Translations under genes and position numbers: made by a program
Notes under the pieces: generated by a model
What the model saw: only the letters and a program-made list of their open reading frames with translations
Told to the model about the DNA's origin: nothing
Databases searched by the model: none
NCBI GenBank assembly: GCA_003508835.1
Contig: PUFA01000012.1
Coordinates: 16,410,001 to 16,474,000, forward strand
Direction of reading: 5' to 3'
Source of the DNA: Eonycteris spelaea
Lineage: Eukaryota > Chordata > Mammalia > Chiroptera > Pteropodidae
DNA: 64,000 bases
Part shown: one piece after another, positions 25,401 to 36,260 of the stretch
How the letters are laid out: each line of letters starts with the position of its first letter
Position numbering within the stretch: the first letter of the stretch is position 1

Positions 25401-26269
25401 TGCCTGACCCCATTAGGCATTTAAGTTTGGTGATCCTTACTTCTCCTTAGTATAAGACTTTATTTTTTAATCTATTTATTTGATTAGCAGAATTTATCAG
25501 ATATAACTGATCATCTGCATTTTATTATCCGCTACTAGATTATATTCCCCAGAGTTACTTCTATATAGTATCAGAAATTCAGCTGAGTAAAATTGAGGAA
25601 CTAATTTGCTTTTATTTAGTGATTCATGAATCAGGCAGCATCTCATCTAGTAAATAGAGAGGAGCTCTAAGTTGCTATGCAAAATAAAAAGTCTTCTATA
25701 GGCATAAGTGGGAAAAGAGATTATTTCGGGTTTAGGTAACATGGGTGTAGGGGCAGAAATGGGTTACCTCATAGTGATGACCAGTAATTCCAGGTTGGCT
25801 GGTTAGAGATTATTTTCCTGGGAGAAGCTGAAACTGCAGTTAGGTTAGGTATTCGGTCTTGGTTTGCTGATGTGGGGCTTAGCACAAGTGACTTCATTTT
25901 GGGCCTTTTGTTTCTTTTTTGCAATTGTAAGAATTCAGTATATGTTGATTGATTTGCATACATAAGTGGATATTGTCTAGATTTATGGATTTAGGATTTA
26001 TAGCTTTAAGAATTCTTACCGTATGTTGGCAATGAAAGTTTTCTTCTTTCTCTCCTGTTAATTTTGCCTAACTCTCTGCTTCTGTCAGTGTAGCTTGAAA
26101 TTTCAAAAATAATTTAATTAAAAAAATCTTTAATCAAATTGTATTTATAGAAATGTGAATTGAGGAGAAAAACCTTCAAGTGATAAAAGAAAATATATTT
26201 GGTTATTTATATAATCTTGCCTTTGTAAGCATAATACCAGAGGCATAAAGGAGATATAGATATATTTGG

Positions 26270-27060
26270 GTACATAAAAGTGAAAAAATTACTTATGTTC
26301 CAAAAATGCCATGTAATTTGAGACAGACACACTAAGAAAAAAAAAAATGTATATATCATATGACAAAGGTTTAATATTCTTAATATTTAAAGCATGCTTA
26401 TAAATCATGAAGATAATCATAATAATACTCTTATCCACGAAAGACAATAAACAGATACGAAAGAAAACATATGCAGTCTTCAGTAATCTCACTAGTTATC
26501 AAACAAATGCAATATAAGATTTGACTGTCTCAGTGGTCCAAAAAAAAAAAAAGAAGAAAAGGAAATTACCTATTTCCATTGTTAATGAAGGTCCAGGAAA
26601 TGAATTGTTATGTACAAATCTTCCTAGAGCACAATTTGCCAAAAATGTATCACACAATTTTATTTTTTAAAAATACATGTTTTGGTCCAGCAATTACAAT
26701 AAGAATTTATCCTAAAAGGCCATAGTCATAGATGCGACACAGAGATTTGAATAACTGAAAGCATCCTGACTGTTTACTAATAAGGGAGTTGGTTGCATAT
26801 ATTTATAGCTATATAATGGAAATACTGGGGAAGCATTAGAAGTGCTAATATAGACTTTTTTATGGGCAGGAAAATAACGATAATTTATATAATCAGCTTG
26901 TTTAATGTGATGGATCACATTAAAAAAATACATATTTTAAATGCCCAGAACAAGGACAGGAAGGGATAATATATAATAACTGAAATGTTACACAGTAATG
27001 CTAATATAATTATGATGATTTTTGGTTTGCTTATATTTTCTACATTTTGAAACTTTCTAT
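26270..27060 (+). repeat. Old L1/HAL1-type LINE 3' region, sense
   Basis: It contains 'tcactagttatcaaacaaat', 'ggtccagcaattacaat' and a 3' end with 'ggtttgcttatattttctac'. Diverged and non-coding. It ends about 355 bp before the TBC1D5 exon. Confidence 0.6.
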
Positions 27061-27390
27061 TGTAAATGTATATTCTTTAGGCAGTAAAACAAAAGGATGT
27101 TGCAAATGTGACAATAATTTAACTTACGATTTAAACTTTTGTGCAGTTTATTGACAATAAATGTGATTGAACATTGAAGGTAAAAGTTACCAATGAAATT
27201 CAGATTTGGGGAGAATTCTTGAAATGGAAATTTAGTGCTACTTTTTGGTTTCTTTGCATATGCTTACTAATGTGTAGTAACAGCAGTCCTGAGAATATGT
27301 GGAAAACTTGTTAATGTCTGTAATGCTCATTTAATTATTTTAGTCTTGTATTTTATTCCCCATCATAGCAGAAAGAACAAATAGTCATAT

Positions 27391-27415
27391 ATTTTTTCTA
27401 TTTTTCGTCTCCCAG
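27391..27415 (+). promoter_or_regulatory. Splice acceptor with polypyrimidine tract
   Basis: A 25-nt T/C-rich run ending in CCCAG lies directly before the TBC1D5 start-codon exon, with no AG inside the tract. This is a standard U2-type 3' splice site. Confidence 0.75.
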
Positions 27416-27548
27416 GTAGTCCAAAGGTGACGTTGTCCACTTTTGAAAATGTATCATTCCTTATCTGAAACTAGACATCCTCTTGCAGCCAGAAGAACAA
27501 GAAAGTGTGGCATTGACCCTTGTCGAGTTACTCAAACAAAGACTGGAG
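27416..27548 (+). other. TBC1D5: TBC1D5 exon carrying the start codon (5'UTR plus first coding segment)
   Basis: A 133-bp exon is bounded by a pyrimidine tract ending in CTCCCAG (27409-27415) and by a near-ideal donor, GAG|GTGAGT, with its GT at 27549-27550. The first 33 nt are untranslated and ATG follows at 27449. An A at -3 gives an acceptable initiation context. Because both splice signals are intact and unique-looking intron lies on both sides, this reads as the genuine locus and not as a processed copy. TBC1D5 is a very large gene with several non-coding 5' exons, which fits a window with a single small exon and tens of kilobases of intron. The exon boundaries come from the sequence. 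The gene name rests on the encoded N-terminus. A tandem or partial duplicate cannot be excluded. Confidence 0.8.
27449..27548 (+). CDS. TBC1D5: TBC1D5 first coding segment, 33 codons plus 1 nt, with compensated frameshifts
   Basis: TBC1D5 is a TBC-domain Rab GTPase-activating protein that binds retromer and regulates Rab7 at late endosomes and autophagosomes. This exon encodes only its N-terminal tail, ahead of the TBC domain. Residues 1-12 read MYHSLSETRHPL, as I remember the human protein. After that the open frame gives AARRTRKC, GIDP, CRVTQT and KTG, where the conserved protein has QPEEQEV, GIDP, LSSYSN and KSG. The conserved residues are still present in the other frames: 27486-27503 reads QPEEQE, and 27523-27537 reads SSYSN. 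This implies four single-base gains (near 27484, 27503, 27508, 27538) and one loss (near 27520), net +3. The frame returns to normal at GIDP and again at KTG, so the segment ends in the expected phase 1. Whether this is real divergence or assembly error cannot be settled here. Confidence 0.8.
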
Positions 27549-27554
27549 GTGAGT
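27547..27554 (+). promoter_or_regulatory. Splice donor (AG|GTGAGT)
   Basis: This matches the U2-type 5' splice site consensus at every key position. It splits codon 34 after its first base (phase 1), which matches where the conserved N-terminus changes exon. If unspliced, the frame runs on to a stop at about 27650. Confidence 0.8.
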
Positions 27555-30500
27555 TTTGTGTGCAGTTACATTCTGGGATGCTGGGAAACCTAGCAGAGGG
27601 TCTCCAGTTAGCAATGCCTGCCTTTATTTATGTGTGCAGTTCTTCTAGATGAAAGCTGAGCAGGGCAACTTTTAAGAACATTTCCCTGGATAGGGTAGGT
27701 ATAAACAGCACTCTGACACCAACGAATACCACAGAATATTGACTTTCAATTATAGACAGAACATTAGCCAAATTTTTAATGCACTATCATTCATTTTTTA
27801 AAAAACCATAAACAGTTATTTCAGCATCAGGCTGTTGAAATGCATAATGGTCTTTGTCAGACTTCTTTTAAAGCAGTCTAAGCTTTTGGTGTTGATTTTG
27901 TAGGGGTTTTTTCGCCTCCGAAAAGTTGAGACTATTCCAGGATAAAAGACTTGCCCGATTCTTTTTTCCTTTTTTTAATAGTTGAAATTTGTGTTGTGCT
28001 TTTAAAGATCTATGCATTGAAATTGTTAAAAGATAGATTGTTAAAAGGTAAATCATATTCAGTGTCTACCCTATAAAAATTTTTAAATGTGTATGTGTCA
28101 GAGCTCTGTATTATGTTCTCAGTATTAGTAATAATAGAGTATCTTAGAAGGAAAGGAATTTTTGAGAATTCTTGAAGCCTTATCCTTATTTTTAACTAAT
28201 TCACTAAATATTTGATAAGGTTGATTTATTGACTCAGATCTACCATTACGTCATGTTTTGGGAATTTTGCAAATAATTGATTTCTTAAAGTGGCTATTTC
28301 TTTAGTGTACAAGGTCTTGACTTTATGGGGTTTATGTTGAAAATAGTGTAACTTGCCATACAACTTATTTTTGTGATTTTATTTTTATATTTGCTTTTAT
28401 CTAAAAAGTCTCAAAAAGACTGCTGTTTAAGGTTTTAAATATGAAAAATAATGTGAAAATTATTAGTGTCCCATTTCAGTGGTAAGAATGATAATCTACC
28501 TTCCCTAGTGATGTTTTTCTTAAATGAAATACTTATAAGAAGCACTCAAATTAAATAAGCCAAATTATTTTTCCAGACACTTATGTAAGTGGGTATTTTA
28601 AAAGTGAATATGTTCTTGTGTTATAAGTATATAAAATAATTTCACCAAAATTTTCTGGCTTATATGCTTATTTTAGAGCATAGGTTTTTTTTTTTTTTTT
28701 AAGTATTTTTCTATGGTCTAGTTCATTAAATATTGAGGCTTTTCTTTAAAAAAAACTGATAAAAATATTTTAAATTAATTTTATCCTTCATTGTTGCAGG
28801 AATGAGTAGTTACCTTTACTGAAAAGACTTTTCGTTTATATCCTAGACTAACATTTCTATGACATACAAAGTTATTAGGACTGAATTGATGTTTAAAAGT
28901 GCCATTAATTCATTTACCCCAAATGTTCATTAACAATGTAAATGTATGCTGATGTTCTATGAGACAAGGAAGTGACTAATGACTCTTCCAACTAACAACA
29001 CTTAAAATGAATAGAAACTTTAGATAGCTAATCTTGAAGTAATCAAGACCCTCATTCAGCTTGGCATCTCTGTATGCTCTAAAACAGCTGTCAACTGTTA
29101 AAAATATATACAAAACACACATACGCACACGCACATGCAGAAAGAAAGATATGTAAATATCTGGTTCTTCAAAGCCATAAAGGTTACTAACCGTAGTGGG
29201 TTTTGTGCATTGTATATGTAAATATTTTATATAAAGCATCTATTTCCCTTTTTTTTTAGATTTTCTTTTTGCAGAAAAACGTGTGTTGCATTTTAATGGG
29301 GTTGTCATATTTACTTGAAAAATCATCACCTTTCTAGTATGTTTGTTTATTTTAAAATATGTCTTTCATGGAAGTCTCCATGTATTTGAAGGCTTTTACA
29401 CACTTTTCCCACAAGGGAATTTGTGGCAACTGGATGATTCATTTTGTAAGTAGACAAACACTGGACTTAATCAGTGGTTTCCCTGTGCACAAATTATCCT
29501 TTCTTTTGTAATTCCTGTTATAGATTCCATAAATAAACAAGTCTTTAATTTCTTAAATCTGAATTTTAACATTCATAAAGAAGCAGTACATTACTGAGAT
29601 AAGTGATTCTGAGTATTCTGGAAAGCATTAGCAAAAATAGATAGCCACATAATAGGAATGACAGAAAACTGCCTATCACTGGTGTATTTTCATGGGTGGT
29701 TGAGGAAAGTGAGAGCAGAAAAAGACACTGTTTGGATATATATGTGCAAAATCTTAGGACGTATATTTCATGTGAATTAAACTTAACTGCTTGAATTTTT
29801 TTTCGAATGGAGAACAGCATAGGAAGTATGAAATTTTCTCTGTGACCTATTAAATTTGGTTATATACTAAATTACCATCTTAAATTCCAAGATCTTTGAA
29901 CAAAGGGTATTAATTAATAATTGACAAGGTACCTGTAATTCAGTTGAAACTATAAAGAAGCAAAAATGTTGGTTCAACTACTTGTGATTATTCATTCTCA
30001 GAATGTAACTTTTACTGATTAAATAAAAAAATTAATCATTTTCTTTTAAACTGAAAACAACAATATCAAGATTAAGGGAAACTTTTAACCTATTAATATA
30101 ATAACATTCCTGGAATGACTAGTTGTTTTTGTAAGTTTATAGGAGATTGGAATGTACCTCATGATGAAAGACATTTTCCTCTATTATGTCGCTTTTGAGA
30201 ATAGCATTTTGTTACATATTGCCAGAGTTTTTAGCTTCAATTTTATATGCCTTCTTACTTACAGCTTTTATAGTATTCAGATAATTACTACTTAATGTAA
30301 TGCTTTTTTATATATCTGTTTCAGAGCTTTCCTTCTGTTTTCATGTGTAAAAATTTAGTAACTTACATAAAAAAAAAAATCCAAGATGTTTGGAATATCC
30401 TATGTACTCCATTTTTGCCTCTTGTGATTTTGTTTTTGTCCCAAATCTTCCTCTCCTTCTGTTATAATAGCATTGAGTTTAAGAACTAGAAGGGAGTGCC

Positions 30501-30734
30501 TGGCTTTTTTGATGAATAAGTTGGTAATAAAATAGTTCATTGAAGTTATATAATAAAATGATGCTGTCCTGTTATGATCTTTAGTATTGTTTTCCATGTA
30601 GTAAAAGTGGATTTAGATTTGTGTAAAAGATGAATTTGTTTTGCTGAAGATGCCTGGTCACAGTATAGGATTTTGTCTGAATCATCTAATTAACTGTAAA
30701 TCTTGCCCCTTGGTTTAATTGACTGGAGTCAACT

Positions 30735-30860
30735 TAGTGGAGGAAAAAAATCTTTTCCTGGCTTATAGCTCTTTGGCGGTTTCCATTGCACTAATCATAA
30801 AATACAAACTCTTGAACATGATATTCATGGCTGTCTTGCTGAAAGTTCAAGAAAATAGAT
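30735..30860 (+). repeat. L2 LINE fragment, sense
   Basis: The text 'ctctttggcggtttccattg', 'cataaaatacaaactcttga' resembles the L2 stretch seen at 6560-6620. Diverged. Confidence 0.4.
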
Positions 30861-30999
30861 ACCTCCACTGGACAGAGTCATTGTTGACTGTGACAAATAG
30901 AGTGCTTTTTGCAATCTCCCAAGAATCCAAGAATCCATAGTCTTGAGTACATACTCTATATTTCAAATAAACTAATCATGTGCTCTATACTAAACTGAC

Positions 31000-31730
31000 A
31001 TTAGGAACAGAAGGAAAAGTTATAATAATACTTGAAAAGCTAAAAATCAGTGGAAGAGGAGCCCTGGGGGTCTTAGAAATTTGGAGGAGATGCAGGGTAG
31101 AGACCAGATAGCAGGATTTATAGAGAGAGGATCATTATTTTTATTGTAATTATAAGGGGAAGGAAAAAAAGATGTTTAAGTACAGTCCATTCATTATTCC
31201 AATGGCAGAGTTCAGTGAGATATCACTGATGATTTAATCTCTTTTTTGATAAGTCAGGGTGAGGTAATTTGCTGAAGGTGATGATAAAATGAAGTATTTG
31301 AAGATTTGTGGAGAGTGACAAGGTTAGATTGAGTTGATAAAGAATACATAACCTTAAGGGCTAAGTTTAGATTAGACATTATAATTTATAGGTGATAACA
31401 AGCTTGTAAATTTCTATGATTATGTCCTAGATGCCGAATTCAGCACCTACAACTTAGCCAAAGAGAAAAGCAGGCAGGGCTTTTGTCTGGGTTGTATAAC
31501 AGGTAGACCAGTAGACAAGGAAGTCGATGGAGAAAATTCGTAAATGATTTGAGAAATAAGGAAATTTACTATCATAGAATGAGATTCGAAAAGGGAAGAA
31601 TAAAAAATTTTGGAAGAGATGGAGTTAGGGGAGATAAAGTGTAGACTAGTATGATGGTAGAAGTCATGAAAAGGATACGGGAACAAGACATGAGTGTTTG
31701 ATAAATACATTAATTCAATGGAACATTGTT
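31000..31730 (-). repeat. Possible very old L2 remnant, antisense
   Basis: Purine-rich text with scattered matches to the antisense L2 body. I cannot draw firm boundaries, and it may be unrelated intron. Confidence 0.25.
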
Positions 31731-31814
31731 TAATGGTAATCAGTAAACCAGATCAATGCCTTCATTAATTCTGTGCAATAATTTGGATCTACATTTTTTG
31801 GGGGGTAGGTTTTG

Positions 31815-32230
31815 GTTTGAAGTCTTTTTTTTTTTAACTTTAAATACTTTATTTTTTTTAGAACAAATTTAGATTCACAGCCAGATTAAGAGGAAGGTAC
31901 AGATTTCCATATACCCACAGCACCACACATGCATAGCATTCCCCACTATCACCATCTTCCACCAGAATGGTACATTTGTTACAATTGATAAATCTACACT
32001 GATACTCATAATCACCCCCAAATCTATAGCTTTCATGAGGATTCACTATTGATATTGTGCATTGTATAGGTTTGGACAAATGTATAAGGTTGTATTTATC
32101 GTTATAAGTATACAGAGAATTTTTACAAAATCCTCTGTGCTCTGCCTTTTTGTCCCCTCTCTTACTCCTCTCCACTCCTCAACCCCTGGCAACCACTAAT
32201 CTTTTTACTGTGTACACAGTTTTGCAAGAA
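31815..32230 (-). repeat. L1 LINE 3' region, antisense
   Basis: Following a T run, landmarks 'gatttccatatacccacagc', 'gaatggtacatttgttacaa', 'atgaggattcactattgata', 'tttggacaaatgtataaggt', 'cctctgtgctctgccttttt' lie in reverse L1 order. Confidence 0.8.
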
Positions 32231-32269
32231 GCATCTTTTTAATAAAAAATTCTTGGATATCAAGGAGAA

Positions 32270-32960
32270 AAAAGCGTTTAGATATATGAAAAGCTCTAAG
32301 TAAGGCTATAAAGACCAAAGAAAGTGGTCGCTTTGTTGAAGATAGAGATCGTTAAATAAATGAGTGACTTGGAAGTTCTTAGATGACAGTAACAAGGATA
32401 AAAAAAAAAGGATGGTTTTAAGTGGTGTGACAATAAGAAGTGAAATGGGAGAAAAATCAATGTGCCATGCCCAGTTTCTCTAGATGAAACTGTCCAAAGG
32501 AAGTTGGAAATTGAGAGACTTCAGTATAAAAGGTCCTAAGTTAGAGATCTGAGAGTGGTTCTCCAGAGATATCAGTCTAGAGTATAAGACAGATAAGAAA
32601 TCCAAAGAGAAAAGAAAGAACTGAGAATTGATTTGTAGGAATTCTCCATAATTAGAAATCAGATAGAGAGAGCAATATTTTAAAAATATTGGAGGAATAG
32701 TCAAAGTGTGTGTGTGGGGGGGGGGGGAAATAGTCACCAGAATTTAAAAAGCTGCTGATATGAGATCTTCCAGAATATCCAAAGTGGTTAGTGCTTCAAA
32801 GATTGCATATATCAAAGAGTTCTAAAAGGAGAAAATATATGACTTGGTGATTGGAAGAGTATTGATGATCTATAGGAGTTAAACCATTTTTAAGATAATA
32901 CTAACTCACTGGAGTGGATGGAAATGAATCAAAATCTGACTCAGAATTAACATAACAGGA
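32270..32960 (-). repeat. Possible old L2 remnant, antisense, plus a (GT)n(G)12 run
   Basis: The general order loosely follows the antisense L2 interior, at low confidence. A clean feature inside is GT repeats joined to twelve G (32716-32727). Confidence 0.3.
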
Positions 32961-34743
32961 TAGTGGTTAAATATCAATGATAAACATTTAAATGGCGAAG
33001 AAGGTTCACCTTACTCTTTTATACTAGATTTGGATGATTATATATGGATTTTATGTATTCATGTTCTCACAGTAAATTGAGATTTAGCAAGTTAGACTTT
33101 TTAATGGTAATAATGAACTTACTGTTGTTAAAATATAGACCTTTGGGGGGAAAAACCTGTCTTCTGGTTTCAATTCTGATGTTTTTTTTTCATTGAGTTG
33201 CCCATTCCTTATTAATTGCATCTATTTTTTAGTCCCCGCCCCCACGCCACATTTTCTGTTTGCTTTGTAACTCCCTGTACTTGCTTGAAGAGATAGGCTC
33301 CTTTAGTTATTTTAGAATTGGGGTTGTGTGATGAGGCATATTGATTATTCCCAGCTTCCTAGGAGCAAAGGAGACTTCACTACTGGCTATGGTGGTAGAC
33401 AGAGACAATAGCCCTGTAAAAACCATCACCACTATGCCCTTGGGTAAAGGTGGTCTGCAGAAGTATATCCATAACTTAAGATATTTTCCCCACCATGCTT
33501 AACCATTCTCTATAAACACTCTTGGAACACCAAAAATGGGAGTTGTAAAATGATGGGTTTGATTGGTTAGTTATGCTCTAGGCATAACTAGAGCCAGATA
33601 TAGGTGATTTAGAGGGGCAATATTATCTTAAAACTTTAGTAAAACAAAAATGAAAAAGAAAAAAAACCACTTAGGTGAAGTGACCTACAGTGGGTTTCTT
33701 ATCAATGAGTTATATTTGTTGCTTTTTGCTAATTATTGGTGGGGCTAGAAAAGAGAGTCGAGCGAGTTTGAAATGTTTAAATAATACGATACCCAAGTCT
33801 CAGTTCAACTGGCTTAAGAAAGTATATTATAGTTATCACCTGGCTTCTCACATGTTACAGCCCCTTTTTTATTCATTTATATGAACAGATTTCCCCCATG
33901 ACTTAGTAGTGAAATGAATAGTTAATTGGCCCCTTACAAGTACAGTTCTTTACTTCTCGCATGTTTTTCTTAACTCCTTTCATAGCATTAACCAATTTTT
34001 AAAACTGTGTATATCTAAACTACTGGTTATAAAGATTATAGGCTTTCTTACTTTCATCTTACCCAGTCAGAGGGAAGAATTGAATATTCAGGGAGAATGA
34101 GAGAAATGCAAGAAAAACCTTAAACCTTACTTTAGGAAAACAATCCAGGACCTCTTCAGTCCCTCTTCTGTATTTCTCCCACTCTTTCTCTAGTGGAAGT
34201 TCCTAAAGACCTAAATTTTCCAAGTCCAGGTCTTAAAAATATCCTCTTACTTTGCAGCATAACAATCAGCTATGTAATAAAACAGCGATGGGTATTTTTA
34301 AAAAATATAATTGGTATATTTTAGTAAAGTTCTCTTGCATGTAATAGTTTTTAATAACATTTCGATACTATTATTGGATATTTATAAATTTTCCTGTAGA
34401 CAACTCATTGCATTTGTTTCACTTTATGGAAGTTTAAAAAATTATTATGTATTTCAGTAATCTTTTTAAATAGCAAGGACAGAAAAGTCAATTTAATGCA
34501 CAGAGTTTTAATCTGTATTACATTGACAGATCTTGATATCTACTTCAGCATATTTTAACAGTTTAGAATTATGTATGTAATTTGTGGTAAAAAGAGACAT
34601 CTGTTTTGTTGTGGCATTTTTATGTTCTTCTTCATGTTTGTAAATGTAAGTTTTGCTGTGGTTGTACTCTGACACTGTTCTATTCTTAAAAAAAATGTCT
34701 TCACCAGAAGCTTTGAGAATGCACATCACCCTATTGATATAAG

Positions 34744-34765
34744 ATTAATCTGAGCTCAGATTAAT
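34744..34765. other. Perfect 22-bp palindrome
   Basis: Each half is 11 bp (attaatctgag and its exact reverse complement), with no spacer, followed by a T run. Confidence 0.85.
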
Positions 34766-35734
34766 TTTTTTTTATTCTTGTATTCCATAGGAATCGGAAA
34801 TAAGTTAAATTAGTTTGCCTTCACTGTACTTTTGTTGTAAGGAGGGCTTACTTGTTAATCAAATAGATGTTTTGAAATAAGAAATTTGTTTTTATAATAA
34901 TTTGTACTTTACTCTGAAGTTTGACTATGCTGCTCCTCGAATTTCCTGAGAAGGAATCCCGTGTGAGGAATATAGGAAAGCACAGGGGAAGAAACATTTA
35001 TGTTAGCTTCAAGCTGTTTTATTTTCACATTTTAGGAAAATCTGAGTATTTTAAATGGAAGAAATTAAGAAGCTAGTAAATCGTAAAAATTGTAATATCT
35101 CAAGTTATTTACTTTAAATGGTCATTTTCTTTTATTACATTTTTAGTATTAAAAATATAATTTACTTGAGTCTTTGGAAATGATATGATAGTCGACCATT
35201 TGGTAGTTATTGTATTCCTAGAATTACAGTGATTGTTTGTCTCCCAAACTTACACATCTATTTCATTTTAGTCAGAAAAAGCACCCACTAGCCTCTATTT
35301 ATCAACATATAGATAGTGAGAATTTACTTTTACTTGCCTAAGTCATATATATGGTAATGTGTGAGCCAAATAATCATTTATATTATGGGAATATGTGTAG
35401 CTAATAATTCTTCTCCTACTTTTCTTCACTCTTTCTTTCTACTTCCAAATATAGAAAAACTTAATTTCAGTTGACTTTCTAGCATCTTTGTTTAGTCACT
35501 GTATTAAAACGAAATGACTGCCTTTGACCAAGCATAGAATACTGCTATCAGTTTGAATATTTAATTAGACTTGTGAATAGATCTCTTTTATTGATCTTAA
35601 ATACTTTCAGTCCGTCATCTTGGCATAATGGTTAAGAAATGTTGGTGATACTCAATAAATGAATAGAGATCATAGAGGAATATATATTTTATCACAAATA
35701 ATAAGGCTGGCAGGCCACAGACCTGATGTTCCTT

Positions 35735-36260
35735 CCTTCATTCAAATACTTATTGATTACCTAATATCTGGGATTAGACTATTACACAAGTAGACCAAGT
35801 GCTTTCTTTCAGTGGAACTCTTCTTACTTTAGCATGAGAGACAGCAAAAAGATGAAAAGGTACAGAAATAAGAAAAACATATGAGAGTGTTAAAGACTAG
35901 GCAAAGAATTTAATAGCGTGTGCAACTGAGTGTGTAATTTAGATTTTCACGGAAGATCTCTCGAGAAGGTGATATATCAGCTGGAAGTGAATGAAAGAGA
36001 AGGAGCTATGCATGCAAAGGTGATGAGAGAAAGAGAAACAGAGACAGAGAGACAGAAAGAAAGGAGTACCTCCACAAAAAGGGAAGAGTTCAAAACTAGG
36101 GTAGGACCAGGCTTGTCACATTTGAGAACCCGAAGGAAGTCATTGTGGCTGAGTCACTGTGGGTAACAGGGAAGTAACACAGGATGGGCCTAGTTGACAA
36201 GGCTGGATTATGAGGATTTTGTAAGTCAATCTGAGTTTAGATTTTATTTTAAAAATAGTT
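35735..36260 (-). repeat. L2 LINE, antisense
   Basis: It starts at the mirrored L2 end ('ttcattcaaatacttattga') and passes 'gatctctcgagaaggtgata', 'gtaggaccaggcttgtcaca' and a 'gattttgtaagtc...gatttta' stretch. Diverged but collinear. Confidence 0.6.

Larger units (their letters stand above)
1..27415 (+). other. TBC1D5: Presumed TBC1D5 5' intron, upstream of the start-codon exon
   Basis: No supported coding exon was found on either strand. Open frames here are short, lack protein-family features, and fall in repeats or low-complexity tracts. Non-coding 5' exons of TBC1D5 could be present but cannot be recognised by eye. Stretches with nothing recognisable, apart from the repeats listed separately, are 1-830, 1713-2215, 4190-5410, 5790-6500, 7530-7930, 8180-8480, 12660-15330, 15520-16680, 17340-18640, 20070-20910 and 21330-25160. 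Confidence 0.6.

Noticed and set aside
27416..27548. Treating the TBC1D5 exon as a dead pseudogene copy
   Set aside because: Despite the indels the frame is open, the phase is correct and both splice sites are intact. A processed copy would lack introns. Assembly error remains the main rival.
35600..35660. tRNA-like text (tggcataatggttaag)
   Set aside because: Only a short A-box-like string. No B box at the right distance and no cloverleaf.
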